This document shows positions 21,788-34,032 of a stretch of DNA of 64,000 bases, piece after piece. A model generated the notes under the pieces. That model did not search any database. It saw only the letters and a list, made by a program, of their open reading frames with translations, and was not told where the DNA came from. The stretch's first letter is position 1. Every line of letters begins with the position of its first letter. The DNA is from Phyto melanocephala (lineage: Eukaryota > Arthropoda > Insecta > Diptera > Rhinophoridae), in the NCBI GenBank assembly GCA_941918925.1, contig OW799237.1:56718997-56782996 (forward strand), written 5' to 3'. The position numbers and the translations under genes were made by a program.

Positions 21788-21909
21788 CTGATAGTGAATA
21801 ATCATTATGACGACTCTCAGAGTCTCTAATTAAAAATGCTCCGTGCTCATTTTCTGGCAGTAATAGTTTCTTTTCAGCCTCAATGCGTTTGATTTTACGG
21901 AAGTACCAA
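21788..21909 (-). CDS. Src42A: Src42A exon: first part of the SH2 domain
   Basis: A 122-bp internal exon on the minus strand, bounded by TTTTTAATTGCAG and GTAAGATT. It reads (x)[40 protein letters not shown](V). FLIRDSES is the FLVRES motif whose Arg binds phosphotyrosine, and WYFRKI is the invariant Trp that opens SH2. The residues match Drosophila Src42A. It splices to 596-680 in phase 1. The protein is a membrane-associated Src kinase acting in epithelial adhesion, JNK and receptor tyrosine kinase signalling (known for the family). The exon is intact, and its upstream partner (linker/SH3) is not in the window. Confidence 0.88.
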
Positions 21910-22559
21910 CTGCAATTAAAAATTATACATAAAATTTAAATCTGTAATAACCAAATTAATATACACATATAAAAAACTTAATGGTTATTCTATTGATTTG
22001 GTTTTAATTCATAAAAAGTTAAGTAATAGCCTTTTTACACTTGCTCACATCTTAGCGGAATGCGTAGATGTTGAAAATAATAAAAAAAAAAACTTGTTTA
22101 CATTTGCAACATCTTCCATCTGTTATTATACTTATTTTACATATTTGCGCAAATAAAAATTAAAAAAAAAAATGAAATTTAAAAATTCTTTAGTAATAGT
22201 ATTAATAATTGCCCTTGGAAAGCAATATGCAAATTTCGTTAAATTTTGTTAGAGGATGAAAATAATTAAAATATCTTATTTTATACGACATATTTCAAGT
22301 CCCATCGTTGTATGTATTTTTTTGCGCTTATAGTTTTTTTCTAGTGATGGTATGTTTTTTTTGCAGCAATTTCTAGTGAAGACACTAAAATAATCGAAAG
22401 ATGTTGAGAGGAACAAAATTATATAGGAATGTATTTTTGAGACAACATCACTCATTTACTATATTGACATCGCTTCGACTCGACACTAAGTAAGTTGATA
22501 ACTTTCTTTAATATTTCTATTTCCACTAAATTGTTTCTTCTTATTACGATTTATATGAA
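21910..22559. other. Src42A intron flank, unassigned
   Basis: Sequence immediately upstream of the SH2 exon. No repeat or gene was recognised. Confidence 0.4.
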
Positions 22560-23311
22560 AAACAAGTAACAGTGCTATATTCGGCCGTGCCGAATCTTAT
22601 ATACCCTTCACAACGTGTAGTCATGCAATAAAATTGTTTGTATCACCATTCATCCCATATAAAATACGTGCATACGTACACGTTAGAATAAATGTGGCAT
22701 CAAATCCCAGCTGAGCCAAAAAAATTTTATTTTATTTTATTTAATATATTATTTATATTTTATTATTTTTTTTTATATTTTTTTTAATTTTTTTTTAAAT
22801 TTTTTTAAAAAATTTTTTTAGAAAAATTTTTAAAAAATTTTTTAAAATTTTTTTTTAAATTTTTTAAAAATTTTTTTTTTGTAGTTTTTTTTCTTATTTT
22901 TAATATTTTTTTTTTTTGTAATTTTTTTTTGTTTGGTATGTTTTTTACATGTATGTATGTATGTATGTTGTTGTTGTAATTGTGAAAAAAAACGAGGTGG
23001 TCGTGGTTTTTTGCTCATATCTCAGAAAGTTATGGGGCGATTGTGCTGAATTTCAATAGCGATTCATTCCTGGATATTTCCAAGAGATTGATACCATATA
23101 CAGATCTGAGGAACATATAGTTGCTTCTAAAAGTTGATTTCAACCAACACACGGACAGACGGGCAGACGGTCAGGGCTTAATCGACTCCTCTATTCATAA
23201 GCTTTCAGAAAATATATACTTTATGGGGTCGGAAATGAAAATTGTAGAAATTACAAACGGAATGACAAAGCTATATATACCCTTGTGCACCACAGGTGAA
23301 GGGTATAAAAA
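22560..23311 (+). repeat. DINE-B copy with inverted core, complete
   Basis: Full-length: palindrome TTCGGCCGTGCCGAA at 22579, core with GTGGCATCAAATCCCAGCTG at 22692 (reversed relative to 48322), GAGGTGGTCGTGG at 22994, terminal hairpin and GGGTATAAAAA. Very similar to the copies at 5637 and 59808. Confidence 0.8.
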
Positions 23312-23335
23312 CAAAGAATATAAATCAATTATACG

Positions 23336-23465
23336 TAAAACAAGTAAGAGTGCTATATTCGGCCGTGCTGAATCTGATAATACCCTCCACCATCATGTAC
23401 ATATGTAGGTATAATCCCACATCGTAGCTTAACCTATATTTCATGTTATACGCCATTTTTCCTTA
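23336..23465 (+). repeat. DINE-C 5' fragment
   Basis: ACAAGTAAGAGTGCTATATTCGG followed by the distinct GATAATACCCTCCACCATCA and CCCACATCGTAGCTTAACC. The same ~120 bp recurs at 31226-31350 and ends at the same place, so the family may truly end here or share a truncation. Confidence 0.6.
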
Positions 23466-23742
23466 TTATTTCATATACATACATATCATTTAGTTAGTAT
23501 GGAATTTACCAACATCTGTTTTTCCTGTATTCTTTTTTGCACGTCATTACCACCCGTTTTTTTTAACGTTTGCCTTTAGCTTAAGATGTCGGTAAAGCAG
23601 TTTTTGCAATAATGCAGTTGCATTATATGTCACATGTTTTTTTAAACAAGTTGGTATTAGTTTCAGCCGTTGGCTAAAATCTCTGCTGCTGCAAAGCAGT
23701 CAGCGACACACTATGCTTCGTCCCATCAAAAATAAAAAAAAA

Positions 23743-25626
23743 ACAAGTAAGAGCACTATATTCGGCTGTGCCGAATCTTTTATACCCACCACCAATTTTG
23801 TGTACATTTAAAGCACAATATTTATTATTTTGTTAATCATTATGGATTATTCTCTTTATAATAAAATATGTATCACTGTCTTTGTAGAGGGTGGTTAAAT
23901 TTTAAGGGCGCATGTTGAAGGTGAACTACACCTAGTCTTTAAATTTGATTTCTGCACTTCACTTGACATTTCTCAATCTCAAACTTTCTCAATTTGATCC
24001 GTGGAAAGATACGCAAATTAGCAACGCTTTAAAGTTATTCAGGTTTTTTATAAAAATGGGCGTTCAAATCAAAATGCATTTTGTGCACTTGATAATTCTT
24101 TTGATTAAAATAATCGTTCAAATTCGTCCACAATCGGGAGAATTGTAAAAAATATTAAAATTTCTGCAAAACAGGTCTATATAAAATGTTAGAAAATCTG
24201 TAAATGGCGTCTTAGTTCGTTGAATGGGAACCATTGCTCTTTTTTGCGATAGTGTGGCAAAAGAGCAGTCAACCTCGACTCATTATCGTGCCCAACAATT
24301 GATCATCAACATTGTCATTGAAAATTTGGACCATAAGATAGAGAAGCGACGCCAAGGATGGAGGGGAGGGGCGTGGCAGTTGGCCGGTATTTTGTTAAAT
24401 ACATAATTGAACCGTACAAATATTAACATTATAAAAAGAAATGATAATAATTTCTTAAAAAATTTGTGTTTTATTTAAATTCAACATCGGCCCTTAAAAT
24501 TTAACCACCCTTTATAACTTCGATATGCTACTAAAATGCTTTTGTAAATGTAGTCTTTCAATGAAAGTGGGCGTTAAAGTAGGCGTGTCAATAAAGTTTC
24601 TGCTAATAAATACAACTTAGATATTTCAATATAGTAATTTATTTTCCCAAAAATTTTGTCAATAGAGAAATTACATGAATTTAAGATAAACCGTTATATG
24701 GGAGGTAGGCGTTAAAGTGGGCGTGTCACCTAAACTTTTTGGCACAACAATTACATTGATTAGAAGGATATATGTAGCAAATTTCATCATCATACCTCTA
24801 ATTTTGTCGGTTTTATGAGCTTTTGAATTTCATTAACGGTAGATAACATGAAAAGTGGGCGTTAAAGTAGGCGTGCCAAAGTTGGTTTTGCTAATGAGTA
24901 CAACTTAGATGTTTCAATATAGTCCTTTATTATTCCAAAATCTTTATTAATAGAGAAATTATATGAATTTCGGGTAAAACGTTGTATGGGAGGTGGGCGT
25001 AAAAGTGGGCGTGACACATTGATTTTCCGTTACAAAAAAGCCTCTCACCAAAAAGCAAAGTGTGCAAAATTTCAGAGTCGTACATCCAATTTTGTTGCTT
25101 TTATGACGTTTTTGTTTTTAAATATACCGAAAAATACACTGTGCGGTATAAATTTTCGTACATTTTGATCGATAACTCCTTTCTTATTGCATGGATTCAG
25201 ACAATTTTCGGGGAAGAATATTGTTTTTACTCAGGAAATATATATTCATATATTAGTAGTTTGATGAGTCTACGTTAATGCGTTTGGACACAATTCCATT
25301 TTATTCGATGTTCGAAGGACACGACCTACTCTTGCTTTTCGAGCTATAACTCTCTTCCTAATATTCCTATTTAGCCCATTTTCAATACCAAACAAACCTT
25401 GTCTATAAGAATTTGTCTGGCAAAATTTGAGCCCCCCAGTTTTCTCGGTGCGACCTCTATCGTGCTTTCAACAGACGGACGGACATAGCTAGATCGTCAT
25501 CAAATCAAACCCTGATTCAGAATATATATACTTTATGGGGTCTAAAATGGATATTTCGATGTGTTACAAACGGAATGACAAAATGAATATACCCCCACCA
25601 TTTTTGTGGTGGCGGGTATAAAAAAA
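23743..25626 (+). repeat. DINE-A copy, complete, containing a mariner derivative
   Basis: The best full copy of the long type: ACAAGTAAGAGCACTATATT, TTCGGCTGTGCCGAA, ACCCACCACCAATTTT, then internal modules with GTGGGCGTTAAAGTAGGCG (24560, 24710, 24850, 24995), CAATTCCATTTTATTCGATG, ACAGACGGACGGACATAGC, ATATACTTTATGGGGTC and the 3' hairpin CCACCA...TGGTGG before CGGGTATAAAAA. The cggacggac, CCCCATAAAGTATATA and CACGCCCAC elements parallel Drosophila INE-1. A mariner derivative occupies 23887-24512. Confidence 0.75.
23887..24512 (+). mobile_element. internally deleted mariner nested in DINE-A
   Basis: Terminal inverted repeats of about 31 bp starting RAGGGTGGTTAAATTTTAAG, flanked by TA. The uninterrupted site is visible in the DINE-A copy at 2013. 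Inside are remnants of a transposase start (FIQVFYKNGRSNQNAF-like, SSTIGRIVKNIKISAKQVY) and of its end (FVKYIIEPYKY), with the catalytic part deleted. Related copies sit at the same DINE position at 32679 and 53424. Confidence 0.75.
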
Positions 25627-26128
25627 ATTTTGTATGAAATTGCGTTTAAATACAAATTTTTTCAAGATAAGAAGGTATCTCAAATAAGTATTTACAAAAA
25701 TATTTTTTTTGTTTCCTTTTTCGCCACGGGATGTCGCTAAACTCAGAGAATTTTATGCAAAAATGACTTAATAGAAAAATGCTTTTTTGTTGTTTCATAA
25801 AAACTATTCCCAAAAAATAATTTTTTCAAATACTGGTACGAAATTTTGTTTTCAAGTACTTTAATGTATTTGTAGTTAAACTAAAATAAAGTATTTAATA
25901 TATGTTTACAAAATCACTTTTTTTATTGCTTCGAAAAACAATTTTTTTTTGTTAAAAATCCAAATATCTTTGAAGATTGATGGAGTATAAAAAAATTATA
26001 TAATATAAAAATTAGTGCTTAATTTTTACAACTTAGAAAAAAAAATCGTTTTTTTAAATGCCTAAATTCAGTAGTGTTTAATATCATTGTGCAACATGAT
26101 TTAATATTTTGAATGGTTACAAAAATTA
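25627..26128. other. unassigned AT-rich DNA
   Basis: No gene recognised. It may be the upstream part of the Transib relic that follows. Confidence 0.35.
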
Positions 26129-26810
26129 ATGTATGCCATTAATACACCAAAATCCCCGAAGGATTTTGAAAATTTAGCTCTAGTTTTTTTAAGGCACAAT
26201 GAAATTTTTAAGTTTTTTAAAAGGCGTTTAGAGTATTTCTTGCTAAATGAGGTTTATAATTGTTTTAGTGAAATTTTTAAATGCAGTGTTTTGCGGCAAG
26301 CAATTAATGAATTACATCCAAATGGTTTTCCGTCTTTGTATGCGTTGCGAACCGAAAAGCAAAAATGAGTACCAGCTATATTAACAACGGAAATTTCGGT
26401 AGAAGTGGACTTAAAAAGCATAATGCGTAGAACAGCAACAAGTATATTTGAACCTTGTGATGTTTAAGAAGATATAAGTATAATACCGTTAATTTGTAAG
26501 TGGGGTATAGATGGTAGCTCCGGCCGCTACATATAAAAGTTTTAAACACGAAGAAGTTTCTTACGAAATGCATTTTACAATAACAGATGGTGCAGTTGTA
26601 AATATTTTAAGCGATACAAATTCATCAAGTAGGTGTTTTATTTGCAATGCAAGTCCGACGGAGTTGAACGGCATAAACCTTTCAAAAGCTCCAAATTTGG
26701 ACAATTACAAATATAAACTTTCAACGCTTCATTGTTGGATAACATTCTTTGAATGTTTGCTATTGAGAAATATGATGATGCTTTTTTTGCCTTTATATCT
26801 TTTTCTTTAA
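26129..26810 (+). pseudogene. Transib-type transposase relic (RAG1-related family)
   Basis: Plus strand: NTPKSPKDFENLALVFLRHN, LNEVYNCFSEIFKCS, LRQAINELHPNGFPSLYALR, then after a stop TEISVEVDLKSIMRRTATS and PLICKWGIDGSSGRY (26490-26535). That Asp is the first catalytic residue in Transib proteins. A large deletion brings in MHFTITDGAVVNILSDTNSS (second Asp block) and RCFICNASPTELN, then LSTLHCWITFFECLL. Transib transposases are the relatives of vertebrate RAG1. The C-terminal Glu region is absent. Family call is from motif memory. Confidence 0.6.
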
Positions 26811-27660
26811 AAGTTTTTTTATTTTAGATGTGATAATATACAATTACTAAGTTAAGCTGTTACAATTTTTGTCTCGAAATCGAATACAAATAAAAATGTT
26901 TCTTTTATTAAAACATATTCTTTTTTTATGATTTTTTAATGACGTTAACACATTGCTAGTTTTCCCCTTTAGTTATTTCAATTATTTTATCTTTAGAATA
27001 TCCTTATATTTTTTATTTTTGCTAGAGCATTTTTAGCCTTTTTAACCTATTTTTCAATAAATGATGTTTTTGTATTTTCCACATTAATAATCCGAATCGA
27101 AAGAAATTTGGCATAAATATATACATATATACATACATGTATACATATGTATGTATATTACAAATATCAATTTACCTACCAAATTTTATTACGATTGGAT
27201 TTTTTTTGTAGGTGTTTTAGCGTTTTTAAGAAAAAGGATGTACCTAGGACAGGACTTTGAGTCCTTAGTGCGATTTAAATAAAAAAAAAAAATACACACG
27301 TTGCTAGTTGTATGTGTATCAGCATTACCCCTTTTTGTAATTTTAAAGGCATTATTGAGGCTAAAATTACATTTTTTACTTTCAGGACATATGGGAGGTA
27401 ATCGTGTCCTTGGAACGATTTTGTTAAAAAATTTTCTTATCTAAGCTATTTTATGATAGTGTACTAAATTTAAGAAATATCTGATAACTCCTTCTATTTT
27501 TGTCCATTGGTTATATGGGAACGAAGCGCAGTGCGACGGTTACCTGTAAAAGTACGATTTTGACCGACATGTAGAATTACATACATATGCCTCACAAATT
27601 TTAAAGTCAGATGTAAAAATATGCCGTTTACATACATATATGTATTTCAGAAATAATATC
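26811..27660. other. unassigned DNA
   Basis: AT-rich with ACATACATAT microsatellites near 27130 and 27610. No gene or repeat family was recognised. Confidence 0.4.
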
Positions 27661-29212
27661 CAGTGCACTCGCGAAAACGTGAACACTCGAAAGTGTGAAC
27701 GTCTCAGAAACGTGAACAAATTTATTTTTCCACAGAGTACTCTAAAACGCGAACAAAATCTGAAAGCTTTAAAACGTGAATACTTTTTATTTATTGTTTT
27801 TAATCTGTTTTTAAATTGGGAAATCACCGAATTACATGTTACTTGTTTGTTTACATACGATTAAACGTTTTTTTTTTTTTCATTTATGTAAATTCTCCAA
27901 GTCAGCATGGATGACATGTAAAATTTTTTTTTGACTGGTTTCACCAATGTTTTGTTAAAGAGGTAGATTTCAAACGACAAATTAAAAATTGAAAACTTTG
28001 TAATAATTTTTTGCTTTAGGTTACTGAGTTCTTGACTAAAAAGGGGCTACCATTTAAAGCCCTTCTGTTAATAGACAATGCTCCTTCACATCCACCTGAA
28101 TCCCAATTGATTTCTGATGACGGATCCATTTGTGCAATGTTTTTGCCTCCCAACGTCACATCGTTAATTCAGCCCATGGACCTAAATGTTTTTAAAATAA
28201 CAAAATTGTATTATAGAAACAGTCTCTTAACAGCAATGGCTGGAAAACAAACAGAATTGTTAGATTCTATTAAGGTGTCAACTATAAAAAATGCAATTAA
28301 TCTTTTGGACTCAGCATGGAGTAGAATTTCGCAACAAATTTTAAACAAATGCTGGAAAAATATTTTGAATTTAGTTTCGGAACAAGATGACCCCGATGAT
28401 AATATTCCCTTAAGTGTTTTAAGAGAGAGGATATCTCCTCCAGAAATAAGACAGCGGTTCTACTTCTTCAGGCGCTGAATTCTTAGGTTTGTTTTATTAT
28501 AGGTTTCAGTGTTTTTTTTTTTTATAGAATTTAATTAAAATTTAATTACAGATTGATGTTACTCTTTCCACGGTCAAAAATTGGAACAACAATCCTGAAG
28601 AAAATTGCACAGAAGTAGAAGGTATTGAAATTCAGGATGATACCGATGATGATGATGATGATTCGATTATATTCCAGCCAGAAGTTACAATTAAATCCAA
28701 GGAAGCTATAGAAGCTTTGGATAAGGCTTTGATATGGGCTGAAACGAGATGGTAGACCAAAGTGACATTAGAGTGCTGAGAAACCTTAAAGAAAAAGCTC
28801 TTTTAAAGATGGCAAAACAAAAAACTTACCAAAAAAAAATGACTGACTTTTTCCTTTAAACTTTATTTAACTGATTCTTAATTATCCAATCAAAAAAATT
28901 TACCTGTTAGTTTTAGTTTATTTTTTTTTGTTGTTTTTGTTAATTAAACTTGAATTTCTTGTATCCTTTATTTTATATTATTTTTTTGTTATTTATCGAA
29001 CGAATATACATATTGCATTTTATGTTTTGTTATTAAAACTTTATAAAATAATTAATTTAAAATAGTGATTAGCATTTTTTTTTATTAATATATAATATTT
29101 TATACTAAATAGGGTAACATTTTGTTTTAAATTTAGGTACTCGATAACGTGAACAAACTCGTAAATGTGAACTGCCTTGGTAAAAATTAGTTCACCTATC
29201 GCGAGTTCACTG
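27661..29212 (+). mobile_element. pogo/Tigger-like transposon, internally deleted
   Basis: Left end CAGTGCACTCGCGAAAACGTG and right end (inverted) CAGTGAACTCGCGATAGGTG. CGTGAAC-type motifs repeat in both subterminal regions (27680-27780, 29150-29200). TA follows the right end; the left flank reads TATC. 1.55 kb carrying the C-terminal half of a transposase. Confidence 0.75.
28023..28857 (+). pseudogene. pogo/Tigger transposase, C-terminal half
   Basis: LTKKGLPFKALLLIDNAPSH carries the second catalytic Asp, and FLPPNVTSLIQPMDLNVFKI the third. The conserved tail includes STIKNAINLLDSAWSRI, then, past a break at 28478, DDTDDDDDDSIIFQP, SKEAIEALDKALIWAE and (frameshift) SDIRVLRNLKEKALLKM, ending in a KKMTDFF-like terminus. 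The CENP-B-type DNA-binding N-terminus and the first Asp are missing, so it cannot be active. Confidence 0.75.
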
Positions 29213-29214
29213 TA

Positions 29215-30212
29215 TATGTATTTTTACTGATCTCTAAATGTTATATATGCTAAAAAAAAAAATAAATCGAGAAGAAGCTTACAATAAACATAAAACTGTC
29301 AAAACAAATTTCTATTTAAGTCCCCCACAAACTCTCATAAAAATTAGATACTTAATATTAAAATCAGGGTATATTATGACCGGGCTTGGCAAACTATAAC
29401 TTTATAACTTGAAATATTATGTACATACATATGTATGTATTTTTGCGTTAACACTTTAAGTTTGTGTGTGGTGTGTTTGTATGTAAGAGCAAACAATAAT
29501 ACTATTTTTAGCTTGAAAATTGCAAAAGCAAAGGAAAATGATTAAAAGAAAACCTAAAAACGAAGAAAATAACGTTTATTTATAAGTTTTTTGTGTTTAC
29601 AAATTGGCTTTATCCGCTTTAAAAACGTTTTGCGTTAATGGTACCACAACATCCTGAAGAAGCTGAATTCATACATCGTTTTGTTAATATTTACTTTGTT
29701 CTTTAGTACTGCATTAATCACTAAAACGGTAAGATGCACGACGTGACGTATTCATCTACGCGTATATCAAATACAGAAAGATAGAAATAATGCTCTAAAC
29801 TTTAATGATTATGTTTTTTACGTATATGTATTGATTTACGATGCATATGTATGTGTGAAAGCCGTTAATATTTAACATTCATTCATTTTCAAATAAACAT
29901 CTGGCGTCCGTAAATTGCAATATTTTGTATACTCTTTAACAATCACTACAGAAAAATTAAATGGACTATCATTACAACAGCCACAAAGATCATCGTAATC
30001 ATTGATAGATAATACCTATTTATTTTATTATTTTTTCTTCTTATTCCATATTCCATCAACGTTGTCATATATTTTATTTGTGTATCTGGTCTTTCAGTGT
30101 CGTTTATTTTATTTTAAAACTTTCTGTTATTTATACATTTTTAACATTGATATGTTTTTACAAACTTTTATTAAAAATCAAGCTTGATACACTAAAAACT
30201 AGAACTAGAAAA
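29215..30212. other. unassigned DNA
   Basis: About 1 kb with no recognisable gene, inverted repeat or repeat family apart from short ATGT runs. Confidence 0.4.
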
Positions 30213-31149
30213 ACAAGTAAGAACACTATATTCGGCTGTGCCGAATTTTTTATACCCACAACCAATTCTATGTACTTTTATAGCACAAAATTTATTATTT
30301 TGTTATCAACAGTAATCGCTATGAAATGTAAAATTTTCTTTGCATAACTTTGATATGCTTTTAAAATATTTTCTTAAATTTAGTGTTTCAATTAAGGTGG
30401 GCGTTAAAGTAGGCGTGTCAATATAAAAATATATATACAACTTAGATATTTCAATATAGAGTCCTTTATTCTTCCAAAAATTTTGTCCATAGCGAAATTA
30501 TATGAATTTAAGCGTTATATGGAAGGTGGGCGTGTCACATTTATTTTCCATTAGTACAAAGCCTTTGACCAAAAAGCAATTTTTGCAAAATTTCAGAATC
30601 ATACATCTAATTTTGTCAGTTTTATTACATTTTAAATTTTGAATATACCGAAAAATACACTGCGCGCTATAAATTTTCGTACATTGTGATCTATAACTCC
30701 TTTTCTAATGCAAAGATTTAAAAATTTTTCAGGGAAAAATATTTTTTAATCGAGAAATATACATTCGAAATTTCATGGCTCTACGTTAATGCGTTTGAAA
30801 ACAATTGTATTTTATTCCATGTTGGAAGGACATGGTTCTTTTGACCTACTCTTGCATTACGAGCTATAACTATCTTCCTAATATTCTGATTTAGTTTACT
30901 TTCAATACCAAACAAACCTTGTGTGTAAGAAATATTTTGCAAAATTTGAGGCCCCTAGCTTTTTCGATCCGACCTCTACGTGCTTTTAACAAACGGACAG
31001 ACGGACGGACATAGCTAGATCGTCATAAAATCAAACCCCGATTCAGAATATGTATGTCTATAAACTTTATAGGTTATAAAATGGATATTTCGATGTGTTA
31101 CAAACGGAATGACAAAATGAATACACCCCCATGGTGGCGGGTATAAAAA
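30213..31149 (+). repeat. DINE-A copy, short version
   Basis: Both ends present (TTCGGCTGTGCCGAA near 30231; ATGGTGGCGGGTATAAAAA at 31131-31149). It has fewer internal GTGGGCGTT modules than the copies at 23743 and 53279, and no mariner derivative. Confidence 0.75.
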
Positions 31150-31225
31150 TTAATACACTATTGTTAATAATCCTAAAAAATTTCATTTTATCATGAACAA
31201 TGTCAGATATACAAAAATAAAAAAT

Positions 31226-31350
31226 CAAGTAAGAGTGCTAAGTTCGGCAGTGCTGAATCTGATAATACCCTCCACCATCATGTACATATGTAGATATAAT
31301 CCCACATCGTAGCTTAACCTATATTTCATGTTATACGCCATTTTTTATTA
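31226..31350 (+). repeat. DINE-C 5' fragment
   Basis: Near-identical to 23336-23465, with a degenerated palindrome (TTCGGCAGTGCTGAA). Confidence 0.6.
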
Positions 31351-31351
31351 T

Positions 31352-31615
31352 TATTTCAGGAACAAAGTATTCTTCAAGCCATTCAGTAAATAGACCTGCT
31401 GTCATCCAGGCCTTTTTATTCGTCCTCCAATGAACCGGTAACTCTTGAATGTTTTTTCCTCTCAAAGCACGTGCCTTAATGATCGGTTAATTAAAGAAGG
31501 CTTTAAAATTTTGTCACCAGAAGCGTTTCTACACAATAAAAATGTTACCTGATCCTTAGCAACTTTAAAACTACTAGCAATTTTTTCGGATTTTGCTATA
31601 AAAGTTCTGGAAAAT
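31352..31615 (-). pseudogene. pogo/Tigger transposase, middle fragment
   Basis: Minus strand: KVAKDQVTFLLCRNASGDK, ILKPSLIN, then RGKNIQELPVHWRTNKKAW and MTAGLFTEWLEEYFVPEI. This is the block immediately before the DNAPSH Asp of pogo-type transposases. It is the part missing from the copy at 28023. A frameshift and a stop are present. Confidence 0.65.
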
Positions 31616-31734
31616 AATAGGATAGGTTAAAAAGAAGGGCACTAAAATCCGACAGGTATATACTTATGTCCAATTGGCATGTTGTGCGCTCCATATAAAT
31701 AGTATATTTGGGATAGAAAGATAATGGAAGAGAA

Positions 31735-31845
31735 AGAGAAGCAGACCAATCCAGAGTCTATGGCGGGAATCGAACCTGCAACCCCCAAACTAGCAGACCA
31801 CACATTACTAACTAGTGGTGCCCCGGTGGAACTGAGGTCCTTCAT
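31735..31845 (-). repeat. tRNA-derived SINE-like fragment
   Basis: Minus strand contains GCAGGTTCGATTCCCGCC, a near-perfect T arm with RNA polymerase III box B (GGTTCGATTCC). It is preceded about 40 bp upstream by TAGTTAGTAATG, a weak box A. The acceptor stem does not close, so it is not a functional tRNA. Confidence 0.4.
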
Positions 31846-31847
31846 AA

Positions 31848-32250
31848 ATACTGGATTTTGTAATGGTAACCAAACCGAAGTAGTCTATATTGACTTGAGT
31901 AAAGCTTTCGACAAGGTTAACCATGATTTATTGTTATTGAAGCTTAAAAACTTAGGATTTCCGGGTTACCTTTTAAAATGGATTAGCTCTTACTTAAAGG
32001 TTCGGAGACTATGTTTTTTTTATAATGACTGTATATCAAAACATATTTAAGTAACTTCCAGAGTTCCACAGGGAAAGTCATCTGGGCCCATCCTATTTTT
32101 ATTGCTTATAAATGATCTTCCAAAGGCTATTCATCCAAATAGCAATATTTTAAAGTTTGCTGATGATGTTAAGCTTTATTCATGGATTAGAAATGATGAG
32201 GACAGTTTTGATTTCCTGTTTTAAATAATTTTTTTTGTTGGTGTACGGTA
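31848..32250 (+). pseudogene. Jockey-like LINE RT, upstream half (split by hAT)
   Basis: TGFCNGNQTEVVYIDLSKAF (motif A), DKVNHDLLLLKLKNLGFPGY, LLKWISSYLK, then (after a frameshift and stop) SRVPQGKSSGPILF (motif B) and LKFADDVKLYSWIRNDED (motif C). Reading continues CWCTVNL to the hAT insertion at 32259 and resumes MELNLTICKYITFCRY at 35924. 5' truncated. Confidence 0.8.
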
Positions 32251-32530
32251 AATCTTATTAGTGTGCGACCGAACGTTCGGGTTCGGTTACGGAGTTTGCC
32301 AAAAAAGTATGTTCGGCCAAAGTTCTGTGTTCGGCGAAATTCTTACCTAACACCGAACATTTTTATGAAATCAGATATTCATTATCATGTGTGTGAAAAT
32401 AATTCGAAAACAATACAACCATGCTTCTTTCTATATGATTATTAGTACGAAAAAATACAACGATGACAAAAAATTCTTAAATGTGACAAATTTTTTGTGT
32501 GCAGTAATTTTTAAAAGACGCTAAAATCTA

Positions 32531-34010
32531 CAAAAAAAAGCACTTTATTCGGCTGTGCCGAATCTTTTATACCCACCACCAATTTTGTGTACATTTAAAG
32601 CACATTATTTATTATTTTGTTAATCGCTATGGAATAATCTATTATCATAATAATAAAATATGTATCACTTTCTTTGTAGAGGGTGGTTAAATTTTAAGGA
32701 CGCATGTTGAAGGTGAACTACTTTAAATTTGTTTTCTGCATTTCATTTGACATTTCTCAATTTCAGACTAACTTAATTTGAACCACGGAGAGATACACAA
32801 TCGAGCAACGCATTAAATTTATTCAGGTTTATTATGATAATGGGCGTTCAAATCGAAATGCATTTTGTGCACTTCGTAATTCTTTTGGTCAACATAATTG
32901 TTCAAATTCGTCCACAATTGCGATATTTTGTTAAATACATAATTGAACCATACAAATGTCATCATTATAAAAAGAAATGATAATAATTTCTTCTTAATAA
33001 CTTCGATATGATAGTAAAATGTTTTCGTAAATTTAGTCTTTTAGTGAAAATGGGCGTTAAAGTAGGCGTGTCAATAAAGATTCTGCTAATAAATACAACT
33101 TAGATATTTCAATATAGTCCTTTATATGGCAGGTAGGCGTTAAAGTGGGAGTGTCACCTAATCTTTTTGGCACAACAATAACATTGATTAGTAGGATATA
33201 TGTAGCAAATTTCATCATCATCCCTCTAATTTTGTTGGTTTTATGAGCTTTTAAATTTCATTAACGGTAGATAACGTGAAAAGTGGGCGTTATAGTAGGC
33301 GTGTCAAAGTTGTTTTTGCTAATGAATACAACTTAGATGTTTCAATATAGTCCTTTATTATTCCAAAATCTTTATTAATAGAGAAATTATATGAGTTTTA
33401 GGTAAAACGTTATATGGGAGGTGGGCGCTGCAAAAAAGCCTCTCACCAAAAAGCAAAGTGTGCAAAATTTCAGAATCATACATCTAATTTTGTCCGTTTT
33501 ATTAGGTTTTAAATTTAAAATATACTGAAAAATACACTGCGCGGTATAAATTTTCGTACATTTTTATCTATAACTCCTTTCCTTATGCATAGACGTAAGC
33601 AATTTTTGGGGAGAGATATAGACTCGAGAAATATATATTCGAAGTTTCATGGCTGTACGTTAATGCGTTTGGACACAATTCCATTTTATTCGATGTTCGA
33701 AGGACACGGTTTTTTCGACCTACTCTTGCATTACGAGGTATAACTCACTTCCTAATATTCCGATTTAGCCCAAACAAACCTTGTCTATAAGAAAGATTCT
33801 GGCAACATTTGAGCCCCCTAGCTTTTTTGGTGCGACCTCTATCGTGCTTTCAACAGACGGACAGACGGACGGACATAGCTAGATCGTCATCAAATCAAAC
33901 CCTGATTCAGAATATACTTTATGGGGTCTAAAATGGATATTTCGATGTGTTACAAACGGAATGACAAAATGAATATACCCCCACCATTTTTTTGGTGGCG
34001 GGTATAAAAA
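32531..34010 (+). repeat. DINE-A copy with partly deleted mariner insert
   Basis: TTCGGCTGTGCCGAA near 32549 to GGTGGCGGGTATAAAAA at 34010. The mariner derivative starts at 32679 (GAGGGTGGTTAAATTTTAAG) but its central and right parts are largely deleted, ending near 32990. CGGACAGACGGACGGACAT lies near 33860. Confidence 0.75.
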
Positions 34011-34032
34011 ACGTTAAATTTTATTTGGGCAA

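Noticed and set aside
31642..31845. A tRNA gene at GGTTCGATTCCCGCC
   Set aside because: Box B and T arm are good, but the acceptor stem and D arm do not close; more like a SINE fragment.
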